In this document: piece by piece, positions 16,680 through 25,207 of the stretch | Layout: every line of letters starts with the position of its first letter | How positions within the stretch are numbered: position 1 is the first letter of the stretch | Assembly (NCBI GenBank): GCA_027483645.1 | Contig: JAIXUD010000022.1 | Coordinates: forward strand, 372,001 to 436,000 | Source: Sphingobacteriales bacterium | GTDB lineage: Bacteria; Bacteroidota; Bacteroidia; Chitinophagales; CAIOSU01 | Length of the DNA stretch: 64,000 nt | Reading direction: 5' to 3' | The notes under the pieces: generated by a model | Told to the model about the DNA's origin: nothing | Databases searched by the model: none | Seen by the model: only the letters and a program-made list of their open reading frames with translations | Translations under genes and position numbers: made by a program

Positions 16680-17273
16680 TCATACACCCGTGTAATTAAA
16701 CGGCGTAATCTGTTTCAGCTCCGCTTTTAAGGTGTCGTTTACTTCCAGGGTATCGATGAAGTCGTATATGGTGGTTTCGGTGATGGCGGCGTTGGTGCGG
16801 GTAAGCTCTTTCAGCTTTTCGTAGGGGGCCGGGTAGTTTTCGCGGCGAAGCACGGTTTGTATGCCCTCGGCCACTACCATCCAGTTGTCCTCTAGGTCTT
16901 GGCGGATTTTGGCTTCGTTTACCAATAGCTTGCCGAGCCCTTTTTGGATGCTCTGCAAAGCGATAAGCGTATGGGCAAACGGCAAACCCACGTTGCGCAG
17001 CACGGTGCTATCGGTAAGGTCGCGCTGCAGGCGGCTGATGGGCAGCTTGGCGGCCAGGTGCTCAAACAAGGCATTGCCGATGCCTAGGTTGCCCTCGGCA
17101 TTCTCAAAATCGATCGGGTTTACCTTGTGCGGCATGGCGCTGCTGCCCACCTCGTCCTTCTTTATCTGCTGCTTGAAGTACTCCATACTAATGTACTGCC
17201 ACATATCGCGGCACAGGTCGGTAAGGATGGTGTTGATGCGCTTAAAGTTATCGAACAGCGCGGCCAGGTTGTC
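16680..17273 (-). pseudogene. purB: Adenylosuccinate lyase, C-terminal part after an in-frame stop
   Basis: This is the same reading frame as the gene part at 17274-18023, separated only by a TAA at 17274-17276. It starts DNLAALFDNFKRINTIL and carries the fumarate-lyase signature SSAMPHKVNPIDFENAEGN with the catalytic serine loop, then LPISRLQRDLTDSTVLRN and KLKELTRTNAAIT. The first internal ATG is at 17204. On its own it lacks the N-terminal active-site histidine region, so it could act only by readthrough or complementation. The end ITPFNYTGV is the normal PurB terminus. Confidence 0.9.
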
Positions 17274-18023
17274 TTAGTGCTCTATTTGGGTGGTGAGCTG
17301 GTAGCGCTCCAGGCCTAGGTGCTTTTCGGTAAAGCTGTTGCCAAAGCTCACCCAGTCCACTTTCGGGAAGGCCACCTTGTGCGCATTGAAGTTGCCCGTG
17401 GCACCACCGAACTTGGCGCAGTATGGCACCGCTTCCAGTTGGCTCAGTTGCCTGTCCAAGCGCTCTACAAATACCAATATCTCTTTTCCCAAGCGGGTAG
17501 GGCTGGCGGGTTGGCCGTGGGTGCGCGCCAGTAGCGGTATGTGCGCTAGGTCATTGCCGAGCTTGCCCAGTTTATTGGTAAGTTCCTTTAGTTGCGGCAC
17601 CATCACCTCTTGCACCGCATCGCGAATGCTCATGGGGATGCTGGTATTGTTCACGTCTTGGCTGGTAAGGCCGAAGTGGATGTACTCCTTAAACTCGCCC
17701 AGGCCCAGCTTTTCGAAGCGTTCCTTTAGCCAATACTCCACGGCCTTTACGTCGTGGTTGGTAATGCGCTCAATGGTCTTGATTTTCTCCGCATCGGCAT
17801 GGCTAAACTCCCGGTACAGCGAGCGCAGCGCCTCATTCTTTTCATCGCTAAAGCCCGCCAGTGCCGGTACATCGGTTTGCGTAAGGGCGATAAAGTATTC
17901 CACCTCCACCCACACGCGGTATTTAAATAATGCCCACTCCGAAAAATATTTACTTAATGATGCGGTTTTTTCGTGGTAACGGCCGTCGATAGGGGATATG
18001 GTGGTGAGGGGGGTGAAGTTCAT
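17274..18023 (-). CDS. purB: Adenylosuccinate lyase, N-terminal part ending at a premature TAA
   Basis: PurB acts twice in purine synthesis, cleaving SAICAR to AICAR and adenylosuccinate to AMP. This part (249 codons) has the usual start MNFTPLTTISPIDGRYHEKT, the segment GLTSQDVNNTSIP and the active-site histidine in LLARTHGQPASPTRLGKE. It ends ...LTTQIEH followed by TAA, where homologues continue with a Tyr (TAT/TAC) and then DNLAALFDN. Read through, the protein would be 447 residues, the normal length. Causes could be a one-base sequencing or assembly error, a true nonsense mutation, or suppression. TAA is used as an ordinary stop by neighbouring genes, so recoding of the whole genome is excluded. 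Confidence 0.93.
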   Translation of the reverse strand: MNFTPLTTISPIDGRYHEKTASLSKYFSEWALFKYRVWVEVEYFIALTQTDVPALAGFSDEKNEALRSLYREFSHADAEKIKTIERITNHDVKAVEYWLKERFEKLGLGEFKEYIHFGLTSQDVNNTSIPMSIRDAVQEVMVPQLKELTNKLGKLGNDLAHIPLLARTHGQPASPTRLGKEILVFVERLDRQLSQLEAVPYCAKFGGATGNFNAHKVAFPKVDWVSFGNSFTEKHLGLERYQLTTQIEH

Positions 18024-18064
18024 TTTTGGGTGTAGTTGCGTGTAGGGGGCAAAATTAGGGAAAT

Positions 18065-18092
18065 GTTACGGGTTGCGGGTTACGGGTTGCGA
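18065..18092. repeat. Heptamer array, gttacgg/gttgcgg type
   Basis: Four contiguous 7-base units: gttacgg, gttgcgg, gttacgg, gttgcga, located about 40 bases upstream of the purB start. Confidence 0.85.
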
Positions 18093-18219
18093 GTTTTTGA
18101 TGTGTGTTGTACAATCTGTGTTTCCCAACACTGGGGCGTGCCTAGAAGCGAAAATGACCGCGTGCAACCTGTGCGGGTGATGATGCCATTTCCTTTTAGG
18201 CATATGAGAGGAATCCTCG

Positions 18220-18753
18220 CTATTTATATTGTATTATTGAATCAAACAGAAAATATAGGAAAACTGCATATCCCATTGATAACAATATTGCAAATGCTAC
18301 TTTAACAGGCTCCACTTTTTTGTTTTGATTTGCAGTACTCAAGGCAACTACTTTAGTACCAGCTAAAAAATCACCCATTCGTCTATTCGGACTTACAAGA
18401 GTTACTAAGACCTCAATTGGCCATATCGGAATGAGTATATTGCGTATAAAACATTGCAGTGGCGATGCTTCTATCCCAGTACTTTTATCTATCACTTGTA
18501 GTTTGAGCACTCGTTTTGCAATGCTTCTGCTATTAATACTATCCTTGCAAAAGTATATTACAAAGCCTATTAAAAGCGAATATTTGAAACCTTCGGCAAA
18601 ATGTGTTTCAAAGCCATTTACTACGGCGGATGATGAATTTATTTTATCTACTATTCGGAATGGAATATCAATAATAGCAAGCGCAAGACATATTACTACA
18701 TGGTCAAACAACATTGAGCCTAAACGTATTCGGAGAGGTAGTTTTTCAATCAT
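18220..18753 (-). CDS. RDD family membrane protein
   Basis: Small polytopic membrane protein of the RDD family. It begins RIRLGSMLFDHVVICLALAI with the Arg and Asp that name the family, and has further hydrophobic segments (YSLLIGFVIYFC; NILIPIWPIEVLVTLV; AFAILLSMGYAVFLYFLF). The conserved motif SPNRRMGDFLAGTKVV is near residue 130. Some RDD proteins take part in ion or small-molecule transport, but no specific role can be given here. The gene looks more A/T-rich than its neighbours and sits beside repeat elements, so acquisition by transfer is possible. Confidence 0.85.
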   Translation of the reverse strand: MIEKLPLRIRLGSMLFDHVVICLALAIIDIPFRIVDKINSSSAVVNGFETHFAEGFKYSLLIGFVIYFCKDSINSRSIAKRVLKLQVIDKSTGIEASPLQCFIRNILIPIWPIEVLVTLVSPNRRMGDFLAGTKVVALSTANQNKKVEPVKVAFAILLSMGYAVFLYFLFDSIIQYK

Positions 18754-18885
18754 TTCTGCTTTGTTATCCGGTATTTCTAATAGTATTTTTATTACAATCT
18801 ACTTTAATAGCCACAATGTTTTAAAGATACGTGATTTTTCTACCCTCGCCTAAAAGTGCCACACTCCTCAATCAACGAGTGCCCT

Positions 18886-19521
18886 GGCAGATACCCTCTT
18901 GGGAGGGTCGACACACTCCTAGGCTGTTCTTAACGGGCTGAACTCTCCAGCAATCGCAAGGATTTAGGGCGAAGGAAGGTGTGGCGGGGTGGGTCGCTCG
19001 GAGCCGTGCTCTTGAATCCACGAAACTATTGATGCGAGTACGAAGTCCATTTCATATGGTACTTCCCTGTTACTAAACCGCAAGAATTTAACGCCCATAG
19101 CTTCTAGCCTTTCCTGCCGTGCCCTGTCTTTTTCATAATCATGGTCGGATCCATCCACTTCTATCGCCAGATTAAGCTCTTTACAATATACATCTACAAT
19201 GTAGATGTCTATTGGCCGTTGCCTGTCGAAATCATAACCTAGCAATTGCTTGCCTTTCAGTTGCTTCCATAATAGCACCTCTGGCAAGGTCATCTCCCGC
19301 CTTAGCTTTTTGGCAAACGGTTTTAAGTATGGTTGGTATGGGATGACTTTCCTTTTCACAAAACTGAAATTAATAAATTCTCACTTATCGCCACATTGCC
19401 CCGTCAGCAACGACCCACCCCGCTGCCTTGCTTTCTCGCTGCAGGAACTCTAAGAAAAGCCGAGTTTCAATCTTCGAATTAAAACCGATTAGGCAGCGAC
19501 CCTCCCGAGAGGGTATCTGCC
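18886..19521. mobile_element. Nested-inverted-repeat element carrying a DUF559 nuclease gene
   Basis: Outer arms of 25 bp (18886-18910 and 19497-19521) are inverted with 24 of 25 matches; each arm is itself nearly palindromic around accctc...gagggt. Inner arms of 13 bp (18984-18996 and 19411-19423) match exactly. The only gene inside is the DUF559 protein. The layout resembles a small nuclease-bearing mobile or palindromic unit; no transposase is present and target-site duplication was not identified. Confidence 0.5.
18964..19359 (-). CDS. DUF559 endonuclease-like protein (Vsr/restriction fold)
   Basis: 131-residue protein of the DUF559 group, related to very-short-patch-repair and PD-(D/E)xK nucleases. 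The N-terminal helix pair KKLRREMTLPEVLLWKQLKG is followed by GYDFDRQRPIDIYIVDVYCK and LNLAIEVDGSDHD, which contain the likely catalytic residues (D56, E67, D69), and by YEKDRARQERLEAMGVKFLRF. Such genes are often stand-alone and scattered in genomes. Here the gene sits within two sets of inverted repeats and beside a second gene-less inverted-repeat element. Its role in spreading or maintaining the repeats is inference. Confidence 0.85.
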   Translation of the reverse strand: MKRKVIPYQPYLKPFAKKLRREMTLPEVLLWKQLKGKQLLGYDFDRQRPIDIYIVDVYCKELNLAIEVDGSDHDYEKDRARQERLEAMGVKFLRFSNREVPYEMDFVLASIVSWIQEHGSERPTPPHLPSP

Positions 19522-19592
19522 ACTGCCTTGCTCTGGACTGTAGGCTCATCTTCGGACAATAGTGAATAATATTTCCACCGCAATCTCCGTGT

Positions 19593-19831
19593 GACCACCC
19601 CCAGCCCCTCCTTGGCCAAGGCGCTCATTGCCACGCGAAGGAGGGGAGCTGCTTCACTTCAAAATTGAAGATTAGCACAAAAATCAAAGTGATTGTAATA
19701 GAAAGCCAAATGATTTTGAGTAGAAACCTAAATCTTTGCGAAACTGTATCCGCAAAGTCGAGAAGCTGGAGCTCCCCTCCTTCGCCAAGCCTTTTTTGCG
19801 CGCCTTGGCCAAGGAGGGGTTGGGGGTGGTC
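19593..19831. repeat. 239-bp nested inverted repeat without a gene (MITE-like)
   Basis: Outer arms of 32 bp (19593-19624 and 19800-19831) are inverted with 31 matches and contain the palindrome ccttggccaagg. Inner arms of 15 bp (19636-19650 and 19770-19784) match exactly. The core of about 120 bases is A/T-rich. It looks like a non-autonomous element. Confidence 0.7.
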
Positions 19832-19970
19832 GGGCACTACATTTCCGCACTTCTACACTCCAATGTGCATATCGCACGGAAACCTTTTTTGAATTGTTTG
19901 TGAGTAAACTCTATTATTGCATTGTTCAGTTGTCAATTTTTCAAGAAACACGGAAACAAAGGAAGCAAGT

Positions 19971-19998
19971 CTTGTGTCTTGTGTCTTATATCTTGTGT
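19971..19998. repeat. Heptamer array, cttgtgt type, before topA
   Basis: Four contiguous 7-base units: cttgtgt, cttgtgt, cttatat, cttgtgt. It ends 13 bases before the topA ATG and so must lie in or next to the topA leader. Confidence 0.85.
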
Positions 19999-20011
19999 CT
20001 AAATTCCACCG

Positions 20012-22360
20012 ATGTCCAAAAATCTACTTATAGTTGAGTCGCCCGCAAAAGCAAAAACTATTGAAAAATTCCTGGGAAAGGATTTCAAGGTGGTGAGCAG
20101 CTATGGTCATATTAGAGACCTGGAGAAGGGCAACAAGGCCATCGACATCAAAAACGGCTTCGCACCCAAGTACGAGGTGCCGGCCGATAAGCAGAAGCTG
20201 GTAACAGAACTGAAGAAAGAAGCCAAGGCCGCGGAGCATGTGTGGCTGGCAACGGACGAAGACCGCGAGGGGGAGGCCATTAGCTGGCACCTTTGCGAAG
20301 TACTCGGCCTCAACCCAAAGATTACCAAACGCATCGTTTTCCACGAAATAACCAAGAACGCCATACAGAATGCCGTGGACAACCCGCGCTTTTTGGACCT
20401 GAACCTCGTAAACGCCCAACAAGCCCGCCGCGTGTTGGATAGGCTGGTGGGCTTTGAGCTATCGCCGATACTGTGGCGCAAAATTAGCATGAAAGGGTCG
20501 CTTTCGGCCGGCCGCGTGCAATCAGTTGCGGTGCGTATAATAGTGGAGCGCGAGCGCGAAGTAGAAGAGTTCAACAGCCAATCGTCGTTTAGGGTTACGG
20601 CCGTTTTCGAAGTTAAAGACAGCAAGGGCCGCCAAAGCAAACTGAAAGCCGAACTAAGTCGCAAACTGGATACCGAAGCAGATGCCCGCAAGTTTTTGGA
20701 GAGCTGCAAAGGCGCAAGCTACACTATTAAAGACATACAAACCAAGCCTGCCAGCAAGAGCCCGGCAGCGCCGTTTACCACCAGTACCCTGCAACAGGAG
20801 GCCAGCCGCAAGCTGAGCTACAACGTAACCCGCACGATGAGCATAGCCCAAAAGCTATACGAGGCCGGGCACATAACCTATATGCGTACCGATAGCGTGA
20901 ACCTGGGCGATACTGCCCTTGCAGCCGCTGCGGTGGCTATTAAGGCCAGCTTTGGCGACCAATACAGCAAGGTGCGCAAGTACAAAACTAAAAGTAATAC
21001 CGCGCAAGAGGCCCACGAAGCCATCCGCCCTACTTACTTCGAAAAGCAGACCATAGAAGGTGCCAAAGAGGAGCAACGCCTGTATGAACTGATATGGAAA
21101 CGCGCCGTGGCCAGCCAAATGGCCGATGCCCAACTGGAGCGTACCACGGTAAAAATCGACATCAGTACCAATAAAGAAGAACTGCAAGCGCAGGGCGAAG
21201 TACTCTTGTTTGACGGTTTCCTGAAGCTATACATGGAAAGCAGCGACGAGGAAACCGACGAGGAGGCAGAAGGCATGTTGCCACCGCTTACCGCCGGGCA
21301 GAACCTGCCGCTGGAAACCATGACGGGCCGCGAACGCTTCAGCAAAGCATCGCCGCGATATAACGAGGCTAGCTTGGTGAAGAAACTGGAAGAGCTCGGC
21401 ATAGGCCGCCCTTCTACCTATGCGCCAACTATCAGCACCATTCAAAAGCGTGGCTACGTAGAGCGTGCCGACCGCGAAGGTGTGGTGAGGCCATACAAGG
21501 TATTGACTCTAGCAAAGGATAACATTAAAGACCAAACCGAAACGGAAGTAACGGGTGCCGAAAAGGCCAAGCTTTTCCCTACGGATGTGGGCAGGGTGGT
21601 GAACGACTTCTTGGCGGAGCACTTTGTGAACGTAATGGACTACCACTTTACGGCCAAGATTGAGCAGGAGTTTGACGAGATAGCACAAGGCAACGTGGAG
21701 TGGAGCAAGATGATTGACACCTTCTACCAGCCTTTCCATAAAGAAGTAGAGCAGACCATTGAGACTGCCGAGCGTGCCACCGGCGAACGCGAGCTGGGTA
21801 CGGACCCGAAAACGGGCAAGCCGGTTTCGGTACGCATCGGGCGTTTCGGGCCTATGGCGCAGATTGGCAAAACTGTAGAGGGAGAGGATAAACCCCGCTA
21901 CGCTAAGTTGAAAGAAGAGCAAAGCATTAATACCATTACGCTGGAGGAGGCGTTGGCGCTGTTCGGTTTCCCGAAATTGTTAGGTGAACATGAGGGTAAA
22001 GAGGTAACGATAGGCTTGGGACGCTTTGGCCCGTACGTGAAGTACGCCGATGCGTTTGTAAGCATCCCGAAAGGCACCGACCCGCAAGAAATTGATTTGG
22101 AAGAAGCCATTGCTTTGGTAATAGCCAAGCAAGAGGCCGACGCCAACAAGTTTATCAACTCGTTTAAGGATGGGGCGATACAGGTCTTGAATGGCAGGTT
22201 TGGCCCTTATATTAAATCGGGCAAAGACAACTTTAAGATACCGAAAGGCGTAGAAGCAACAAGCCTTGATTTGGCTGCGGTAGAAGAGATTATAGCAAAC
22301 ACCAAACCATCAGGAGGCGGCAAAGGGAAAGCACCTTTCCGCAAGGGAGCTAAAAAATGA
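20012..22360 (+). CDS. topA: DNA topoisomerase I
   Basis: Type IA topoisomerase that relaxes negative supercoils. The start MSKNLLIVESPAKAKTIEKFL is canonical. The TOPRIM motif WLATDEDREGEAISWHL has metal-binding D82 and D84, and the active-site tyrosine is Y290 in HITYMRTDSV. The body contains PFTTSTLQQEASRKL and GIGRPSTYAPTI. In place of Cys4 zinc fingers, the C-terminus has three RFGPx(I/V)K-type repeats (RIGRFGPMAQIG, GLGRFGPYVKYAD, NGRFGPYIKSG), as in many Bacteroidota, and a basic tail rich in Gly and Lys. At 782 residues it is complete. Its last bases overlap the next gene (ATGA), implying translational coupling. Confidence 0.97.
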   Translation: MSKNLLIVESPAKAKTIEKFLGKDFKVVSSYGHIRDLEKGNKAIDIKNGFAPKYEVPADKQKLVTELKKEAKAAEHVWLATDEDREGEAISWHLCEVLGLNPKITKRIVFHEITKNAIQNAVDNPRFLDLNLVNAQQARRVLDRLVGFELSPILWRKISMKGSLSAGRVQSVAVRIIVEREREVEEFNSQSSFRVTAVFEVKDSKGRQSKLKAELSRKLDTEADARKFLESCKGASYTIKDIQTKPASKSPAAPFTTSTLQQEASRKLSYNVTRTMSIAQKLYEAGHITYMRTDSVNLGDTALAAAAVAIKASFGDQYSKVRKYKTKSNTAQEAHEAIRPTYFEKQTIEGAKEEQRLYELIWKRAVASQMADAQLERTTVKIDISTNKEELQAQGEVLLFDGFLKLYMESSDEETDEEAEGMLPPLTAGQNLPLETMTGRERFSKASPRYNEASLVKKLEELGIGRPSTYAPTISTIQKRGYVERADREGVVRPYKVLTLAKDNIKDQTETEVTGAEKAKLFPTDVGRVVNDFLAEHFVNVMDYHFTAKIEQEFDEIAQGNVEWSKMIDTFYQPFHKEVEQTIETAERATGERELGTDPKTGKPVSVRIGRFGPMAQIGKTVEGEDKPRYAKLKEEQSINTITLEEALALFGFPKLLGEHEGKEVTIGLGRFGPYVKYADAFVSIPKGTDPQEIDLEEAIALVIAKQEADANKFINSFKDGAIQVLNGRFGPYIKSGKDNFKIPKGVEATSLDLAAVEEIIANTKPSGGGKGKAPFRKGAKK

Positions 22361-23241
22361 CGGAAGCGCAAAATAACGATAGAGAACTTCAGGCCCTGCT
22401 GCAACTGCTGGACGACCCTGACCAGGAGATATTCTCCCATGTGTCGGGCAAGCTGGCTAGCTACGGCCCGGAAATCATCCCCAAGTTGGAGACCTACTGG
22501 GAGGAAGCGCTCGACCTTATTTTGCAAGAACGCATTGAGCACATCATACGCCATATACAATACCACGGCCTAGAGCGCGACTTTAAAAACTGGCTAGAAA
22601 ACGATGCCGACAGTCTTTATAAAGGTGCTTTACTCGTGGCTCGTTTTCAATATGCTGATATAGATGAGGTAAAGCTTCGCGGGGAGATAGATTACATCCG
22701 CCGGGCTATTTGGCTGGAGATGAACTATAACCTTACCCCCTTTGAGCAAATCAACGTGTTCAACCATGTGTTTTACTCGCTTATGGGCTTTACCGGCAAA
22801 ACCGCCGAAACACAACTGAGCCTGCCTGGCTACTTTATCAACCAAGTAGTGGAAAGCAAAAAGGGCAATGCCATATCACTCGGCATCCTTTATACCATCC
22901 TCGCTCAAGAGTTGGATATGCCCGTATATGGCGTAAATTTGCCAAGGCACTTTGTAGCCTGCTATACCAAAGATTTCCTAGAGACGCTGGATGAAGACGA
23001 AGACTTGCGAGACCAGATTATCTGCTACATCAACCCGCTTAACCGCGGTACCATTTTCACCCGCAACGAGGTAACCCTTTACCTCAAAAAGATACAGGAA
23101 GACCCCACCCCGGTGCACTACCTGCCTATCCGCAACAAAGAAACCATCAAGCTATACCTCCAAAACCTCAAACTTGGCTACGAAGCCGACGGCAACCCCG
23201 AGAAGAGCAAGGAGTTGGATGGGTTGATTGGTCTTTTCTAG
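22357..23241 (+). CDS. Transglutaminase-like (SirB1-type) protein
   Basis: 294-residue protein with an N-terminal helical region (LQALLQLLDDPDQEIFSHVSGKL, HEAT-like) and a transglutaminase-like core of the SirB1/Tgl_N2 type: EQINVFNHVFYSLMGF, KKGNAISLGILYTILAQELD and VYGVNLPRHFVACY. The usual catalytic Cys is replaced by Ala/Ser in the GNAISLG segment, as is common in this family, so enzymatic activity is doubtful. It overlaps the topA stop by four bases and is probably co-translated with it. The function is unknown. Confidence 0.82.
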   Translation: MTEAQNNDRELQALLQLLDDPDQEIFSHVSGKLASYGPEIIPKLETYWEEALDLILQERIEHIIRHIQYHGLERDFKNWLENDADSLYKGALLVARFQYADIDEVKLRGEIDYIRRAIWLEMNYNLTPFEQINVFNHVFYSLMGFTGKTAETQLSLPGYFINQVVESKKGNAISLGILYTILAQELDMPVYGVNLPRHFVACYTKDFLETLDEDEDLRDQIICYINPLNRGTIFTRNEVTLYLKKIQEDPTPVHYLPIRNKETIKLYLQNLKLGYEADGNPEKSKELDGLIGLF

Positions 23242-23270
23242 ACCACAGCCTGCCCCGCTTTTCAGCGGGG

Positions 23271-23317
23271 GACGACAGACGACGGACCACGGTTTGCTGC
23301 AAAGGACCACGGACGAC
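23271..23317. repeat. Heptamer arrays, gacgaca/gacgacg type
   Basis: Units gacgaca, gacgacg, gaccacg at 23271-23291 and ggaccac, ggacgac at about 23304-23317, separated by tttgctgcaaa. A short G/C hairpin (ccccgct / agcgggg, 23253-23270) precedes it and could help end the topA transcript. Confidence 0.6.
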
Positions 23318-23414
23318 AGTAAATCTACTTGCAGGAAATAGTGTAGCACCTCTATATACTTTATTGGATAGTAAAATATTTAATACTATATTGGCATCAA
23401 ACAAATAAAGGGCC

Positions 23415-25199
23415 ATGAAAACTTGGTTATTAGTGTTGGTGTTGGTGCTTCCGTTTTGGGCACATGGCCAATCGTTTTACGAGCGTTATCTTTCTGGTAG
23501 CCAATCGCTTGAGGGTCGAGATTTGGCCGAAATGCAAGACGGTTCCATACTATCAGTGGTTAGCGGCTTGAGATATTCGCTTTTGGTAAAACTGGATGCC
23601 CAAGGCGATTTGCTGTGGGAAAAGCGATACGACTCCGTTATCCTTTCCAAGATAATTATTCTACCCAATAATGACGTCATGATGCTGGGAGAGAAAAAGG
23701 GTGCCGTACTGATGCGCACCGACTCCTTAGGCAACATACAGTGGGCTAAACATTTTGCGAGAAGTACCGCTACCGTGCCACATGAACTTTTATTGTGCAG
23801 CAATGGCGATTTGCTCGTGAGCGCAACCGATTCCGCTCGCGCCATAATTATTAGGCTCGACGATGCCGGGTTGGTAAAGTGGAGCAAGCACTACTACGGC
23901 CTCGACTTGCGGTATGGTCTAATGACGAACATTGTGGAAGATACCGATGGCAGCCTTACATTTGCAGCCCTTGTAAGCGAGATGATATGGCCTAGCCCCC
24001 AACCGGCTAATAAAACTGCTTTGATAAAAACGGATAGTGTAGGAAATGTATTATGGTCTACCAGCCTTAGTCATTTGCCCGATCCCCTTGTTACGTTGCC
24101 AATGGATTTTTTCATTCATCCAGTGCAGGTGTTTAGGGCCAGTAATGGCGACATATTCCTCAATTACTTCTGGGGTATTTGGTTTATGTATGGTGGGCCT
24201 ACTTATCAAGTAGCTAGGTTTAACGCCTCAGGTACCTTGCAATGGACCAGCCAAGCTATTGATTGGGCTCCCGTGGTCATTGCTTCCGAATCACCAACCG
24301 GTACGCTAAATTTTACCCGCTTGGGAGGTACCACCGCCGACGTGGTTTTTCCTGTGCAAGCTGGCATCCTACAAACTGATTTAAACCTAACCGTTCTCAA
24401 GGACATCAGCTACCGGCCTTATAAGAAAAACTTTGACCACTTTGAGTTTAATGCATGCAAGCAATTTGCTGACGGAAGGTTTGTATTTACGGGTATACAT
24501 GATGCCCAATACCCTACCCGCGGCGCCCAGTATCTAGCAACGGATGATACCTTGGGCCAAAGCTGTACAGCCGTGCCCCAACCCCTATACCCATTGATGG
24601 AAGACACTTTCATTGTAGGTGCAAGCACCACGATAACCATCGCCTCGGGCATTACAGAAAGCAATATAACCATTAATGATTCTACGTTCGCCCTGACTAG
24701 ATGTGATTGCGCTTCCTTGCCCTGGCCTAATTTTGGACTGAACGTTCAAGGTAATACCGTAACCGTTACCGATTCTTCGCTTAATGCTGACCACTATGTT
24801 TGGCGTTTTAGTGATAATACCATAGATACCACCCAAAACCCAGTGCATACTTTTACCGATTCCGTTTGGGGGTATGTAAGTGTCGAAATAAGAAACGGAT
24901 GTGGTTCCAACGGCACTTTTAAGGCGGTGTTTGATACCGTTATCATTCCACCAGTGGGTGTTGTGGAGCCGATGTTGCCGACGCTTATGCTTTATCCAAA
25001 CCCTGCGCAAAACTTGGTAAACATCCACACCAACGGCCAAGACATCGGCACTGCTCATTTACTAAATTCGCTTGGGCAAGTAGTGCTGCAATCTAAAGGC
25101 TCATTGCTGGAAATAGGTAGTTTGGCCCCAGGACTTTACTGGGTAATAGCCGAAGTGGACGGCAAGCTTCTTCGGCAAAAACTGGTGAAGGAACTGTAG
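23415..25199 (+). CDS. Secreted protein with PQQ-like repeats and T9SS type A tail
   Basis: Secreted protein of 594 residues. Signal peptide MKTWLLVLVLVLPFWAHGQ. The body has repeated ~45-residue units of the type GDLLWEKRY...DSLGNIQWAKHF...DDAGLVKWSKHY...DSVGNVLWS, the beta-propeller-like pattern seen in many Bacteroidota surface proteins (delta-60/PQQ-like). A PKD-like unit (ADHYVWRFSDNTIDT) precedes the T9SS type A tail (LMLYPNPAQNLVNIH, LLNSLGQVVLQS, PGLYWVIAEVDGK, ending RQKLVKEL). Ligand and role are unknown. It stands alone and converges on the next gene, leaving only eight bases between the two stops. Confidence 0.88.
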   Translation: MKTWLLVLVLVLPFWAHGQSFYERYLSGSQSLEGRDLAEMQDGSILSVVSGLRYSLLVKLDAQGDLLWEKRYDSVILSKIIILPNNDVMMLGEKKGAVLMRTDSLGNIQWAKHFARSTATVPHELLLCSNGDLLVSATDSARAIIIRLDDAGLVKWSKHYYGLDLRYGLMTNIVEDTDGSLTFAALVSEMIWPSPQPANKTALIKTDSVGNVLWSTSLSHLPDPLVTLPMDFFIHPVQVFRASNGDIFLNYFWGIWFMYGGPTYQVARFNASGTLQWTSQAIDWAPVVIASESPTGTLNFTRLGGTTADVVFPVQAGILQTDLNLTVLKDISYRPYKKNFDHFEFNACKQFADGRFVFTGIHDAQYPTRGAQYLATDDTLGQSCTAVPQPLYPLMEDTFIVGASTTITIASGITESNITINDSTFALTRCDCASLPWPNFGLNVQGNTVTVTDSSLNADHYVWRFSDNTIDTTQNPVHTFTDSVWGYVSVEIRNGCGSNGTFKAVFDTVIIPPVGVVEPMLPTLMLYPNPAQNLVNIHTNGQDIGTAHLLNSLGQVVLQSKGSLLEIGSLAPGLYWVIAEVDGKLLRQKLVKEL

Positions 25200-25207
25200 G
25201 ATCAACA

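Larger units (their letters stand above)
19360..20011. other. Intergenic region with inverted-repeat elements upstream of topA
   Basis: Holds the right arms of the DUF559 element, a separate 239-bp nested inverted repeat (19593-19831) and a heptamer array (19971-19998) directly before topA. A 70-codon minus-strand frame across the inverted repeat has one hydrophobic stretch but no family features, and I do not count it as a gene. Confidence 0.65.

Noticed and set aside
17274-17276. Recoded TAA as evidence of an alternative genetic code
   Set aside because: Many intact genes nearby end with TAA at normal family length, so the codon is a usual stop.
19625-19837. 70-codon minus-strand frame with a hydrophobic stretch
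   Set aside because: It spans both arms of the 239-bp inverted repeat and is best explained as repeat-element sequence.
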